Below are positions 12,287-25,800 of a stretch of DNA of 64,000 nucleotides, piece after piece. The notes beneath the pieces were generated by a model. That model saw only the letters and a program-made list of their open reading frames with translations, ran no database searches and was not told where the DNA came from. Made by a program: the position numbers and the translations under genes. The stretch is from the NCBI GenBank assembly GCA_030685235.1, contig MU839163.1:110227-174226 (forward strand), read 5' to 3'. Position 1 is the first letter of the stretch, and every line of letters starts with the position of its first letter. The DNA comes from Copromyces sp. CBS 386.78 (lineage: Eukaryota; Ascomycota; Sordariomycetes; Sordariales; Sordariaceae).

Positions 12287-12868
12287 ATGTCCACCCAAAG
12301 AGCTCTCTGGTTCGTCGCCAGCAAAGCCACCAAGAAGTCATCACCACAAGGCTTTCAAACCGGCACTATCTACATCCACTGCCGCGTCAAACCAGGCGCC
12401 AGCAAGCAACGAGAGGGAGTGACTTCCTTAACCGATGAAGCAGTCGAGATATGCGTCGCCGCACAAGCAAAAGAGGGAGAGGCGAATAAAGCTGTCGTCA
12501 GGGTTTTGAGTGAGGTGAGTTTCTCTTCTCTGACCTAGGTCGCCTGTGCTGCTACATATCTTCTTCCGCCACGAGGAGTTCTGTTCCTACAAGTTACTAC
12601 ACAGCGACGCTGGAATTGCCTTCTTGTATGATTACATATTGCGAAACAACAAGCGGTAGACACACCTAATTCCCAGACTGGATGGATGTACCTAACTATG
12701 CAGGCTCTCAATCTCCCCAAGTCCAACCTCGAGATCACTCAGGGCCTCAAGTCCAGGGCCAAGACCATTGCTGTTGCTGCTCCTGGGTCGTGGGTCGGTG
12801 GTAATGGCGGGGAGGCGGAGTGTCTTGAAAGGGTAAAGGCGTATTTGAACGAGGCGACTGAGGCGTGA
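12287..12868 (+). CDS. DUF167/UPF0235 (YggU-like) protein
   Basis: Model join(12287..12514, 12704..12868), 130 residues, phase-0 intron with GTGAGT donor and CTAACTATGCAG acceptor region. The central part shows the family pattern: [11 protein letters not shown], then [15 protein letters not shown], then [15 protein letters not shown] and a GLKSRAKTI segment. These correspond to the conserved small alpha/beta fold of the YggU/C15orf40 family. The function of the family is not established. No signal peptide or membrane segment is visible. The start was chosen at the first ATG matching the family N-terminus. Confidence 0.88.
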
Positions 12869-13143
12869 TGTCGTGTTAAGATAGCGGCAGATGTCATCTG
12901 GATGATCGTACAGCGGTTGTTGGCATTGTTTCTGATGTTCCCGCGCGATCGGATGGAGCGAAGGATACCCCAAAACTCGAAAGTCGTCCGTTTAAACCGT
13001 AACGGTACGCGACCAGTTGCGCGCATCCCTATGCGTCCTTAACGCGGGTATCGATACCATCTTCCCCTTTTCCTCCGATTCTCGTCATATCTCATTACTC
13101 ATAACATGCGTCAAGGTCTGGATCGTATCGTCGTCCAAAATTT
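12869..13143. other. Convergent 3' region (DUF167 gene / DAM1)
   Basis: 275 bases between two convergent stop codons; 3' UTRs of both genes. Nothing else seen. Confidence 0.4.
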
Positions 13144-13956
13144 TCATTTCGCACCCCTTCCACCAGCTCGCCCGTACGATGTACTCCTAGTAATCGCCCC
13201 GCGGCTCGTCGTTCGGGAACTGGGCGTAACACCACGGCCAACACCTCTTCCGCTCGTGCCTCTTGTCGTTCCCGATGGCGCAGGGACTCTCGACTGTCTT
13301 GGAGCGGGTGTCTTGGGTGCCACGGATGGTTTTCGCGGTGTAGGACCCGAGATGTTGGAGGTCGGGTTATCGACGAAGGAAGTATCGGTGGTCCTGTAGT
13401 ACGCACGACAGCAGATGTCAGCAACGGTAGTCATATGGAGTAAATTGCAGATAGATAGACAGGAAACAAACATGAAGGTAGTCTCCCCATCAAACCCCTC
13501 CCTCTCCTGCTTAACCGCCGTCGCCCCATTCCCCGTCCCCATCCCAATCTCCCTATTCTGTCCCTGGCCACCACCATTCGCAACCTCCCTCTCCTCCTTC
13601 TCTTTCATCCTCTTGAAGCTCTCGGTCAGCGGGCCCTCGGGGAAATCCACACAAAAAGCATTCATATTCAACCCATACAGAAAACTGGCAAAGTCCTCGC
13701 TGAACCGCGCCAGGCTCTCGTGCATCAGCTGGAAATGCATCATGTTGGCTTCGAGGTCGGCCATTGCGTCAGCCAGCTCGGCGAAGGCGGGCTCAAATGC
13801 GTTAAGCGGAAACGAAGCGCTGGGGCCATGGATTGATTCGCGGGCTGATTCGCGCAGGGAGGAGCGTGAGGAGGGCCGGAGGGGAGTTGTTGGTCGGTTG
13901 GGGGTGCGTGGGCGGGAGATGGAGCGCTGGTGGGCGGGGGTTTGAGAGTCGGGCAT
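13144..13956 (-). CDS. dam1: DASH complex subunit Dam1
   Basis: Model complement(join(13144..13393, 13472..13956)), 244 residues. The 78-nt intron uses a GTTTGT donor; joining restores an ATG (Met) codon across the junction and a continuous frame. Residues about 50-115 carry the conserved Dam1 segment (FAELADAMADLEANMMHFQLMHESLARFSEDFASFLYGL-type heptads, then NAFCVDFPEGP), predicted coiled coil. The flanks are disordered, Ser/Pro/Arg-rich, with many SP/TP sites, and the C-terminus is very basic. Dam1 is the outer-kinetochore microtubule-binding subunit of the ring-forming DASH/DAM1 complex and an Aurora B target in yeast; regulation here is by analogy. The frame is open upstream, but MPDSQTP is the likely start. 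Confidence 0.9.
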   Translation of the reverse strand: MPDSQTPAHQRSISRPRTPNRPTTPLRPSSRSSLRESARESIHGPSASFPLNAFEPAFAELADAMADLEANMMHFQLMHESLARFSEDFASFLYGLNMNAFCVDFPEGPLTESFKRMKEKEEREVANGGGQGQNREIGMGTGNGATAVKQEREGFDGETTFMFVSCLSICNLLHMTTVADICCRAYYRTTDTSFVDNPTSNISGPTPRKPSVAPKTPAPRQSRVPAPSGTTRGTSGRGVGRGVTPSSRTTSRGAITRSTSYGRAGGRGAK

Positions 13957-15188
13957 GGTCTTTTGTCGTTTCGTTTGGATTCGCTGATTATGGCATGCAA
14001 TGTCTTGGCTGTGGTTGTTCACAAGTGGTGATACCAAAGTATGGTGTTGACAAGGTTGACAAGGGGAGACGCGAACACCTAGCAAGTGAGACGCGACGGC
14101 CGCTAATTGACCCCACCAGAGGCATTCTTGGCTTTCAAGGTCCCCGGGGGCCTTTGCGGATGTAACATTGCGACCGCCAAGCAGCAGAAGCGCACAGGCC
14201 ATTTCCTTGCGGTCAGGGGGGATTTCATCATTGGTGACCATCGATTTGTCCCATTTTCGCTTCCATCCAACTTTCCGGGCATGTTGCTTTTTGAAGATTG
14301 CTGCCCAGCTCACCGAACGGTTGTGATCATCTTTTCATTGCTTCAACCCCTTTGTTACACAGTCGACAGCACACGGCTTCTGGGATTTGGATCTCGGGTT
14401 GCGGGTCAGCCGGGACAATGGAAGACAACGGATGTCGCATAGACTGTTGTGGAGATTCTGTATCATTCTTCCGGGAGTCTCCAAGGTGCTTTTCTGAACG
14501 GAAAAAATCAAGACTCTGACTAGTATCGACAATTCAACGAGGGAATCCTTTCTCTTTTCTTCTTGATCTCTTCAGGTTCACGGCTTCTGTTTTTTTTGTT
14601 TTTCTTCTTTTTCAGTCAACAATGCACTGTGATATTCAATGCTTACAGCTGCCAAATCTGCCCCACTTACTACCAGGATTGGTGAATTGTCCATGTGGAG
14701 GATTTGTCCATTGCACATGATTCTTAGTAGGCACCTTTTGTCTTAATTATTGATTGACTTTAGGAAACACACTCCGGGTCTCAAAGACTGGATCCGACGC
14801 TTTGGTAACAACGGGCTTGTCATCCCATATCTCCTCCGGGTCTGTTGTCCTCTGTTATTATACAATACGTCAGAGACTACCCTTATCCAACCATCACTCA
14901 ACCAGAAATTGCGCCTCCAAGAAGTTGACACGGATTGCCCGGGGATAGCCTGTCCGGACTTTGTTAATTGGAGCAATATCATTTTCACAGCCCCCCCTCC
15001 GAATTTGGTGACCGCCTTCCCGTCCTTCTCGGTACCTACCTTACCATTCATCTTACAGCTGCTGCCGCCTTGCCGCCCTCCCGCTACTACACATGCGTGT
15101 TACCTACTAGGTACCTAGAGGTATCCTGTCAGCCAGCTGTTGTGTCCTCCCACCACAGTACTAGTAATATTGCCTTCCAACAAGGGGA
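13957..15188. promoter_or_regulatory. Divergent region DAM1 / CRAL-TRIO gene
   Basis: 1.2 kb holding the promoters of both genes. A 12-base palindrome CTAGGTACCTAG lies at about 15107-15118 within a cluster of TACCTA motifs (15030-15120) shortly upstream of the CRAL-TRIO start. Pyrimidine-rich tracts occur around 14550-14620. No further gene seen. Confidence 0.45.
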
Positions 15189-17305
<2,117 letters not shown>

Positions 17306-17662
17306 GCTGTATGATCTGATGGTTTGGTTTTTTTGTTTGTTTTTTCATCTCTTGGAGACTTGTATATGTTTCATGGATATATACGATTAAAGTGTTTATA
17401 ATCTGGGTCTGGGTCTGGGTATGGGCATGGTATATACGATAGAGCTATACGGATGAGAAAGGGCGTAATGAGGACGCATGGGGTCCAAGTCTAATGACAA
17501 GATCTCAACCTCAACCTGCTCATCTATCCCTTTTGAATCAGTCAGGTACATTCAGGTTCACCACAGAACCAAACACCGCGATCTCCGGGATCTCAAACAT
17601 AAACGCCATTCATTCACTCATCACCCCTCTAATCCCACCATTCTATCCACCACCTAAACTAC
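17306..17662. other. Convergent 3' region (CRAL-TRIO / HIT gene)
   Basis: 357 bases containing both 3' UTRs. A short TCTGGG/GGGTCT tandem stretch lies around 17403-17425. Nothing else recognised. Confidence 0.4.
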
Positions 17663-18231
17663 CTACAACTTCTCCTTAAGCTCCTCATGCAGCTTCTTCA
17701 ACCCATCAAAGTCCTTCGCCATCTGCGGCCAACCCACACCAAGACCTTGCTGCTCATTCGGCTTGGGAATCATGTGCACGTGCACGTGTCCGACCTCCTG
17801 GTGCGCCAGCTTGCCGTTGTTCTGGAGGATGTTGAAGTTCTCGGCGCCCGAGGCGATAGCCAGCTTCTTGGCGATGGGGAGGAGCTCCGCCAGGGAATCG
17901 TCGGGGATGTCGGTCAGTTTGTCGCCGTGGTATTTGGGGATTACGAGCTTGGCGGGTGTTTAGTTTTGATTGAGACCAGGGGGAGGGGAATAAGAGGGGA
18001 AAGGCAGAAACGTACGGCATGACCACGGGAAAGAGGCTCGATGTCGAGAAAGGCAAGAGTCTTTTCGGTCTCGACGAGCTTGAAGCAGGGGAGTTCACCT
18101 GTTTTGTGTTGAACAATTAGCTTGAGCTCTTTACTCATGACGTCTATCTCTTCCTTTGCACAATTCATCCAAAAGGGTTGTTACTCACCCTTGACAATCT
18201 TGCAGAAAATGCAGGTCGCGGAAGAAGCCAT
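17663..18231 (-). CDS. HIT-domain nucleotide hydrolase, HINT/HNT1 type
   Basis: Model complement(join(17663..17947, 18016..18098, 18189..18231)), 136 residues. All three junctions restore family sequence (VKGELPCFKL, SRGHALVIPKYH). The first residues carry CIFCKIVKG, the HINT N-terminal motif; the histidine triad is HVHVHMIP, with His96, His98 and His100, His98 being the expected nucleophile. Length and order match eukaryotic HNT1/HINT1 proteins, which hydrolyse adenosine phosphoramidates and aminoacyl-AMP. No targeting signal is visible, so cytosolic or nuclear location is likely. It is divergent from the MOG1 gene, and a telomere-box lies about 275 bases upstream. Confidence 0.94.
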
Positions 18232-19034
18232 TTTGCTTGCCAATAGTAATCTGGTTACTTGCATGAGCAAAGGGAAGAGTAGAGGCAGGTAAGGTAGGTA
18301 GGTAGGTGATAGCTACCTCTAGGTTGAAACAGAAGATAAAAGAAGAAGAGGAGGGGGGCTTGACGTAGCCCAGGTACCGGAGCTTCCAGCTTCGACTGCA
18401 CTAAACGCGATTCGGCACAAGGGATCGCGGTCGTGGCAGTGACACTGCGCTACGGTAACAGGGGCTGCTCGCGGGGTGCATTTCCCCGCTGCCTATCGCT
18501 TATAACCCTAACCCTCTTACTTTTAGGTCCGCCCATCTTCTTACAACAGCTTTGAGCTACCGCCCGGTTGAAGACAAAAGTGAAGAAGGGTGAAAAACGA
18601 AGCGAAGAGCTGCTGACAAGACAAAAATCAATCAGTCATCTGCCTCGTTGCCTGAATTCAAGAAACACAAAACACCTGCCAAGCACTTAAGAAGTGTTGA
18701 TGACCAACCGCTCGCTGCCTAACACCAATTGGTATGACTCCCCGCCGAAATTGTTATTGACACCGTCTAAGAGAGCTATTGGCCTGTCACACTAGCAGCC
18801 CCGAAGGCACCCCGCCATGCCTAGAGCAGGCCATCCCACCTAACGACATCATCCTGCCTCGAGACCCTCCTGTCAGCCCAAGTGTGTCGCAAACCACCAC
18901 CACCACCATTACCATCTTAGCCTAACCAAGATCGAGTTGCGACAAGTTAAATAGCCCGCGAAACCCGCACCACTCTCCCAGCGCTCTTCATCCAAAAGCA
19001 AGCAGAAAATTCCAAGAAACACACCAACACAACC
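18232..19034. promoter_or_regulatory. Divergent region HIT gene / MOG1
   Basis: 803 bases between two start codons. It contains GGTA repeats (18286-18310) and the telomere-box at 18503-18515. Pyrimidine and CACCA-rich sequence lies close to the MOG1 start. No TATA box stands out. Confidence 0.5.
18503..18515. promoter_or_regulatory. Telomere-box (TAACCCTAACCCT)
   Basis: Identical to the motif at 3010-3022, including one flanking base on each side (15-mer). It lies between the HIT and MOG1 start codons, 272 bases upstream of the former and 520 upstream of the latter. Confidence 0.6.
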
Positions 19035-19753
19035 ATGACAAGCTACAAATCCACCCATCTCTTCGGCGGCGCCATCGTCTGCGACCTCCCCGACCACTTC
19101 GCCGACGTCTCCCGTCTGCGCCAAGTCCCCGACAACCAAGAAGTCTACATCGACAAGGACGGCTTCACCTCCATCATCGTCGACATCACCGAGCGCGTGG
19201 GGCCCAGCGGCCCAACCTCACTAGAAGAGGACGGTCGCGCGCTGACCACCCACCTCGAAGAGCTGGTGGGAGACGACGTCGATACCGTCAAGGTGTGGAA
19301 TACTACCGAGACACAGTTTACCAAGCTTGAGTATGTCTCCCTTTTTTTTTTCCCTGCCCTTTTCTTTATCCCCCCCTCCCTTCCACCTCTCTTCTCATCA
19401 TCAACGGTAGCAGCAGCTAGCTAACCAACTTTGAGAACAACAAAAACAGCTCCTCAATCCCCGCCTACACTCTCATCGCCACACAAACCCCCAAAAGCAC
19501 CGACTCCGATTCGCGACGGGCACAAGCACCCGATTTTACCGCCCTTATCCTCACGCTCGTAAGACTGGAGCGCGAGAATACGGATGTCCTGGTGACCATC
19601 AACGTACCGCACATCAAGGGCGAGTACGACGAGGAGGAGGTAGATCTGGCGCTGGGCAAGCAGGGCGCGCTGCTAGGTAGTGCTGTGGAGTATGCGGCGC
19701 GGATCTGGGAGAGTTTTGAGGTGAGGGATTGGGAGTTGTTCAAGGAGGTTTAA
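19035..19753 (+). CDS. mog1: Ran-interacting protein Mog1
   Basis: Model join(19035..19330, 19450..19753), 199 residues; a 119-nt intron with GTATGT donor splits an Asp codon. The N-terminus carries the family signature HLFGGAIVCDLPDHFADVSRLRQVPDNQEVY followed by the acidic loop (IDKDGFTSIIVDITE). The second exon holds the antiparallel sheet strands (ALILTLVRLER, VLVTINVPHIKG) and the C-terminal helix. Mog1 binds the nuclear-transport GTPase Ran and promotes nucleotide release, supporting nuclear protein import. The length (about 190-220 in fungi) and domain order are normal. Confidence in the splice model is high because frame and family pattern agree. Confidence 0.93.
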
Positions 19754-20181
19754 GCCGATGGAAGCAGGAGGGTGGGGAAAACTGGAAGGGTGGGCTGGAA
19801 AGAGAAGGATATGGGTTTGCGACGCCGGGACATTGGGATTTTATGCGAAGCACTTGGACAATGGGATACCAGGAGGAGCAGGCGGGGGCCGTTTGTTATC
19901 AAGACGACGACGGGTCAGTTATGGAGGGAGGTGGATGAACGACGACTACTATTTATCAGCTCTTTAGCAATGAAGCGTCCTCACGCAGAGCTACGGCATT
20001 TTTTATGAGAAATGTCCCTTTCTTAGTTCTTCTTCTTTTAGATAGTATTTACACTTGCTTCACTTTAGGTAGCGAACTGAATGCCCTCTGTTTTTATACG
20101 GGGCTATCAATCTTCTTTCATGATCATACATACCTACTAACCTACATCCTCTGTTTGTCATGGACTAACTGCGCCATCCGC
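19754..20181. other. Convergent 3' region (MOG1 / SprT-HMG gene)
   Basis: 428 bases containing 3' UTRs. Small open frames here overlap each other and show no family pattern. Confidence 0.4.
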
Positions 20182-22806
20182 TTAATCATCCGCAGTCAAA
20201 TCAACCACGTCCATCATGGGTTCGTCTTCAAACACATCCGGGCTGTTCTCGCCATCGTCGTCTTCATCGGCGATAACCTCCTCCAGAAGTGTCGATAGTT
20301 TCCCAGCTGTTTCCGCCGACGGCATAGGTGTTACCTTCTTCTCCTTCTCCCTCTTCGTCTTCTCAACCTTCCACCGCTCCGCAACCTCCTTCATAACCTC
20401 TCCAAATGCCAACCCCGGTTTCTGAGCTTTAACCACCTTCATCTGCTCCTTGACAAAGACTTGGTACTCCGACGTCTTTGTCGCCTTTTCCTTTACCCGG
20501 TTTGTCCCCATTCCTCCTTGAGTGCCAGGTTGCTTTCCATCAGCAGAAGAAGTGTTCCCACCACCACCACCTTCTTGCTGACCCCTCGGCGCAGGTTTAA
20601 CCTGCCTCAAAACCCCCTTGCACACTCCACACCGATGTCTGCTTGGGTCAACGCTTTTGGAATGGCGTTTATACTCTGTCCCACAACCCTTATCCTTCCC
20701 TTCCACCCCAGAAACGGGCCCATCACAAACCCAGACATACCTAAACTCAATCTCATACCCATGTCTCGTCGTGACCTCCACCGCGTAACCACCTTCCCAC
20801 TTTCCTCTAGTCTCTCCCTCTCCCACGACCAGTTTCCCAAAGGGGCAGCGATGGCGGCCAAATTCGTCGTTGACTTTCCTAGCCCACGCTTTAAACTCCG
20901 CCCCATGCGGCCTCGTAGTTACCCCGTCGATCATGAACACAGCCAAGTGGCAGAATTCGTGGGCCAAGGTGTTGAACAGCCTCTCTGGCGTGGACAAGAC
21001 CTTGGTAGCGAGTTCGATACTGGCATGATGCTTGACTTCTTTCTTTTCCTCCTTGTTCGCCTCCTGCTTGGACGGCCGAGTGGTGATGCTCTCCTTCTTC
21101 CAATTCGCCCTCCCCGCCGTCGTGTTGAGCGTCTTGCTCCAGACGAGCTTGATCCCGCCCGTGGAAGCAGTCAGGGCAGACAGGCGAGACGAAGTCAGAC
21201 GGGCGTCGAGTAAGACCAGAAAGTCGGTGGCGAGCGAGTGTTTGTGGGCGTCGAAGGCTTGGCGCAAGAGGCGGGATTCGCGGGCCTGGGCAGCGGCGAC
21301 TTTCTGGGGGCTGGGGGCTCGGGGGCACTTCTTCTTGGGTGAATCGGCTAGCGGTTTAGAGGGTCCGGATGGGAAGAGCTCCTTCTTGGGGGAGTGCTCG
21401 TCGTTCCAGTCGTCAACAAACTCGCGAGACCAGAAGAGGTCGGAGTTAGGTTTGAGCTTCGGTATTACTTTGTGAGGAGGGCTGGGTGTTCGAGTGCGCT
21501 TCCTTGTCCCAGCTACTGTTGGTGGACGAGATCGTCCTTTTTCGTCTAAGCCTCCTTCGGACGAGGACGAGGATTCCAACTGAAGACAGGAAAAATCCTG
21601 CGTTACATCCTCCTCACCGCAGGTATCTTCATCTTCATCACTACAAGCCGTTTTCTGTTGTGTTGCCCTAGCAGGTCGTTTTCGTTCGTCACTCTCTTCC
21701 TCATCGAATGAAGTCCGGCGGCTCTGACTTTCCCGGGTCGCATCCATCCGCTTGCCTCTGGAGTTCTTGGTCGCCCGAGGCTTTGTCGGAGAAAGGTGAC
21801 TTTCTCTGACTGCCGGAATCTCGGGCTTGTTGTTTATTTTGGAGAAGAATGCCTCGAGGTCTTCTTCGTCTGAGTCGTCGTCTTTTGAAAGGTTTGATGC
21901 AATGTTGGTGGTATTCTGCCCCTTTCTAGCCGTCGTGGTATCCAAAGAGAGTCCATCCGACTGCTCAGAAGAAGAATCCTTTGACTGTGCGGTGTGAAAC
22001 GACTTTTCGACAAAGTCCTCCAGATCCTCATCAAACATTTCCATATCCTGGTCCTCGTCGATTTCCATCATATCTTTGCTTTTGCTGGCGACTTCCTTTG
22101 ATGCAGGTGGCCGGAAAAGACTCTGACTCGCTGACAGCTTTTCCTCCTTCTCCTTCTCCTTTGCCTTTTTCGCCACATCTCTTGCCTTTCCATGCTCTTT
22201 CGACACAGAAACCCGACCGCTGGAAAGACTGTCTTCGGTCGCCCTCCTCACCACCTGGGCAGTAACAGTACTTGTACTCTCACCTACTCTCTTCACCTCT
22301 TTTACCTTCATGTTCTTTCGACGAACCACCGGATTCTCAGCCTCGGAGTCCAGATCGCTGGCCTCGCCCCTCTCATCGCGTATCATCCCCAGAGGTAGCC
22401 GAAGTCCAAATGGGTTATTGGCGGTAAGAACCCTCTTCTTCTTCCTACCCGGCACCGCATCATCCTCGGTTGGCGTCCATTTCCGGAACAGGACATTATC
22501 CGAGACTGCGCCTAGTAGTAGCTTCCGTCTCTTGACACCGGCCACTGACGAAGATGCTGCGTTTGGTGAAGTTGCTGACTCGACGACCGTTTGGTTGCGG
22601 CTACTACTCACAGACTCGGACTCTGTGGGAGGGGAAACTCTCTTTTTAGTCGCATTTTTCTTCTTGGGACTTGGTGGAAGGGCTGCGAGATCTGGAAACT
22701 CCGAGTCTTCGTCGCTGTTGTTGGAGTCGGACTCGGAGGACGATGAGAATGTCGTTTTTCTAGACTGGGAAGATGGTTGGGATCGTGACAAGTTTAGTCG
22801 TGCCAT
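20182..22806 (-). CDS. SprT-like metalloprotease with HMG box (GCNA/ACRC-like)
   Basis: Single-exon frame; start taken at Met of MARLNLSRSQ (complement of 22804-22806), giving 874 residues. The upstream in-frame ATG at 22978-22980 would add 58 residues but lacks family-like sequence. Residues 1 to about 530 are highly acidic, Ser/Lys-rich and disordered. The SprT zinc-protease domain spans about 570-735: the active site HEFCH is residues 616-620, with a third ligand expected in TTRPHGAEFK. A zinc-ribbon-like CysX region (VCDGP...CGTEY...CGVCKG) follows. An HMG-box-like segment (about 775-830, SEYQVFVKEQMKVVKAQKP...VAERWK) is next, and the extreme C-terminus VVDLTADD is a classical SUMO-interaction motif. 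The order IDR-SprT-HMG-SIM matches fungal members of the GCNA/Spartan group, which remove DNA-protein crosslinks. Function is inferred from family. Confidence 0.88.
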   Translation of the reverse strand: MARLNLSRSQPSSQSRKTTFSSSSESDSNNSDEDSEFPDLAALPPSPKKKNATKKRVSPPTESESVSSSRNQTVVESATSPNAASSSVAGVKRRKLLLGAVSDNVLFRKWTPTEDDAVPGRKKKRVLTANNPFGLRLPLGMIRDERGEASDLDSEAENPVVRRKNMKVKEVKRVGESTSTVTAQVVRRATEDSLSSGRVSVSKEHGKARDVAKKAKEKEKEEKLSASQSLFRPPASKEVASKSKDMMEIDEDQDMEMFDEDLEDFVEKSFHTAQSKDSSSEQSDGLSLDTTTARKGQNTTNIASNLSKDDDSDEEDLEAFFSKINNKPEIPAVRESHLSPTKPRATKNSRGKRMDATRESQSRRTSFDEEESDERKRPARATQQKTACSDEDEDTCGEEDVTQDFSCLQLESSSSSEGGLDEKGRSRPPTVAGTRKRTRTPSPPHKVIPKLKPNSDLFWSREFVDDWNDEHSPKKELFPSGPSKPLADSPKKKCPRAPSPQKVAAAQARESRLLRQAFDAHKHSLATDFLVLLDARLTSSRLSALTASTGGIKLVWSKTLNTTAGRANWKKESITTRPSKQEANKEEKKEVKHHASIELATKVLSTPERLFNTLAHEFCHLAVFMIDGVTTRPHGAEFKAWARKVNDEFGRHRCPFGKLVVGEGETRGKWEGGYAVEVTTRHGYEIEFRYVWVCDGPVSGVEGKDKGCGTEYKRHSKSVDPSRHRCGVCKGVLRQVKPAPRGQQEGGGGGNTSSADGKQPGTQGGMGTNRVKEKATKTSEYQVFVKEQMKVVKAQKPGLAFGEVMKEVAERWKVEKTKREKEKKVTPMPSAETAGKLSTLLEEVIADEDDDGENSPDVFEDEPMMDVVDLTADD

Positions 22807-25800
22807 GGTGTTCTGGCATATGTTGCCCTTGTTATGTGCGTGGTCTGTGGTCGCTTTTGTCCAAGCTGGTGATGTTGTAAGAAGCGCAGCGGACGGGAGT
22901 GACAGCTCGTTGAAGGTGTGGTTACCACAACTGTCGTATTGATGAATGCGAATAACTCCTGCATGCGATGAATATCTCAAGCTCTGCTCTGATCAATGCC
23001 GTAAAAGCTCATTAATCAAGTTCAACTGTGCGCCACACTGCAGCAAAAGATGCAATGTTACTAGATGTACCTTGAAGCCTTGTTGAAAACGGAAGGGAAA
23101 TAAATGTTGACGATGTTTTTGTTTGGTCACAGCAAAAGAAAGCAATTGGTTGCCATGGGTGATGGTTTGTTAGCGTGCCATTAGCGTCAGGAACGCCAAG
23201 CCCCTGCCGGCCGGCGTAGCTAAGTGGGTCCTCACACCGCCATGCCGGCCGGTGAACGACATCTCTTTCCACAATCTATTCTATACATAGTGCTTTCTCG
23301 TCTCGTCTACACCCCAAATACCGCGTATCTGTCGCTTGATGCAGATCACAAATTATAAAAGCAACGAAAAGCCCGAATTTTTGCGTTTCCCCGTTTTCGT
23401 CCCCTATCGCTTACCACCATCTAGGCATATGTTGTTGTGCTACGATAGATTGATTACCTAGATTTCGTCAGATTATGGCGGGAAAACAAAAACTGGTTCT
23501 TTCCATTGAAATTGTCACTCCTAGGTGATGTTTACTTCGACCTATCTTACCGTTTTGCACTCACTGCATCTCGAGTCGCTCAAACCATGAAGAACTGGAT
23601 TTTTCAGATTATCACAAGATAAGTAACAAAACCGTCACCCGCAGGATGCAAGATATAAACACTCGCACATACCGTTATTCACATCACAGGCCGCAGCACC
23701 TGCACAAATTTACCAGCGTCGCCGATCCTCGCATCACCTCTGTCACTCCCACCCGCAGACAACTTGATAACATCTCGACAACCTCAAGCCTTTTACTTGG
23801 AAAATCACAAAAACGATCACCATTATACGACACCCGCTCTGCCGCTCACTCTATGATCCTCCCGTCGTGTCTCAAACCCACGCCACTTGGAAAACAACCC
23901 CCTCGTTCGTTTCGTCACCTGTCGTCCCTACTCCATCGCGGCACTCAAACCATGCCACACATGTCACGACATGCATCCTCCCGCTTTCTTTCTTTTGTGT
24001 CACCCACCTGATACTGATACGGCTGCGTGTGACATTGGTTTTCGTGGGTTTGTGTCTTTTATCGTGCGTCTGTGGTTTCTCGGGGGCTGTGCCTCTGTGG
24101 CGTACGTAGCTAAAGGTACGTATTGACCCAATCGTTTTGCGAGGGCATTCGTTGATTGGCAAATTGTTGTTGACTCCGGCAACGGGACGGGACGGTGAAT
24201 ACAGACCGGTACAGAAGGGGACTGGAACTCGGACGTGTGACTCGTTGAGTGAGTCTGTTTGTAAAAAGATGGTCCGTTCTACAGGAGTTACTGACAACGG
24301 AGCGTGGTTCATGAGATTGAGTCTTCGCGCGCGGTTCTTTGTCTGACTGTCTGACTGTTTGTGAATCTGTGAACCAAGTGGTGGATCGTAGATTGTTTCG
24401 AGAACCAAGAATCATGACTGAAGTGCTACCAATCCTCCAACTAACACATTCTGTGTCCAAACTGCCACGTCTTCTTTGTGGTCCTTAGATGTGTTGCTCG
24501 GACTTGAGACAAAAATAGTTCCGGGAACGGAAGTGACACTACCTCACAGAGCCGGAGCAGCCCGAGCGGCTGATTACGAAGCGCACCGGTCCACCGGACA
24601 AGTTCCCCCGCCGATGCACCCACCCGGGAGCCGAGTACGGAGCGTGGGTCCGGTCCGGATCGGTCAAAATTTCCGGATTACTCCACTGACTCCGTCTTCT
24701 CATGATGTGATAAGAGTAACGGTCTCTCCGGACGCTGCTGATCCTTTGGAAACGCCGGCAATGTGAAGCATGGTCGGCATGCAGAGCAGAGTACGATTTT
24801 CGTTGCAGTCCTTCCACGCAGGAATGTCGGTCGGTGGCAAAAAAATCCAGAAGGATCGCCATTGTGCATGGAGCGGAGCGTTCGGCGATGGCGTACCTGC
24901 GTCAAGAATGCCCCTGTGCCTAGTGGTGGCAGATGGAGAAGGCAATTTGTTCCTGTGTGCTTGACGACAACCAGCAACACATGTTCACAGTGTAGTGTAG
25001 TATAAAGCGGTATAACGTAGTGAGCACTAACTGCGTAATTACACTACAACCACGAGTCTCACTCCCTTATTTGGCCACCCTCTTACGCAGCCTCGATTTA
25101 GTCGCCAGACCTGTCTGGTCTGACACTTTATACGTATGTATGGTGTAGTGTAGATTTCCTTTTGCTTGGGCGGGATCGTATAAAGCGAGATTATTGCAAC
25201 CCCTCATCATCAATGGTTTTCTGGGTATTGTTTGTTGGTTGCGTATTCAGTCATCTCTCCGCGTGTCAGCATCAATGGAACCACATGTAATTGTGAAGTT
25301 CTGTGAATGGCCGGGAAGAATATCTGCCAGGTACAGAGGCGTGAACCGGATGCAGGACGGTTGTGCGGGCGAGGCGGGTTCCTGACAGAGGTTGGTTTGT
25401 CGGAGGTGATTCCTTGCACCCGTTGTGCACATCCTGTTACTGCCTTGGACTATGAGCACACCATCACCCGCACCGGATTCTTTTTTGATCGATAGCGAAA
25501 ACATGTCATTGCCAGCAATCGAAAAGTCCGAGCGGGGCCGGAGCGAACATCGTCTTCTTCTTTGCAAGCTCCGTTCAGCAACTCGAAAGAAAGAGAAAAA
25601 GGGTGGAGGTTAATCTCCAAGTGGATCCCCCCCGTGCCTCGAAGGAATAAATTTAGCTTCCCGGTCGTTTCTATCGACCGTCGCTTTTTTTTCGGTTGAC
25701 ACCGTCCCGCGGAGAGCTGGAAATAGAAAATAAAATAAATAAAAAATATCCGGACCGCGATCAAACGAGCTCTCAAGTGGTGTGGAGTCACACGAACCAC

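Noticed and set aside
22804..22980. 58-residue N-terminal extension of the SprT-HMG protein
   Set aside because: The upstream part is not acidic or Ser/Lys-rich like the rest and looks like 5' leader; MARLNLSRSQ is the better start.
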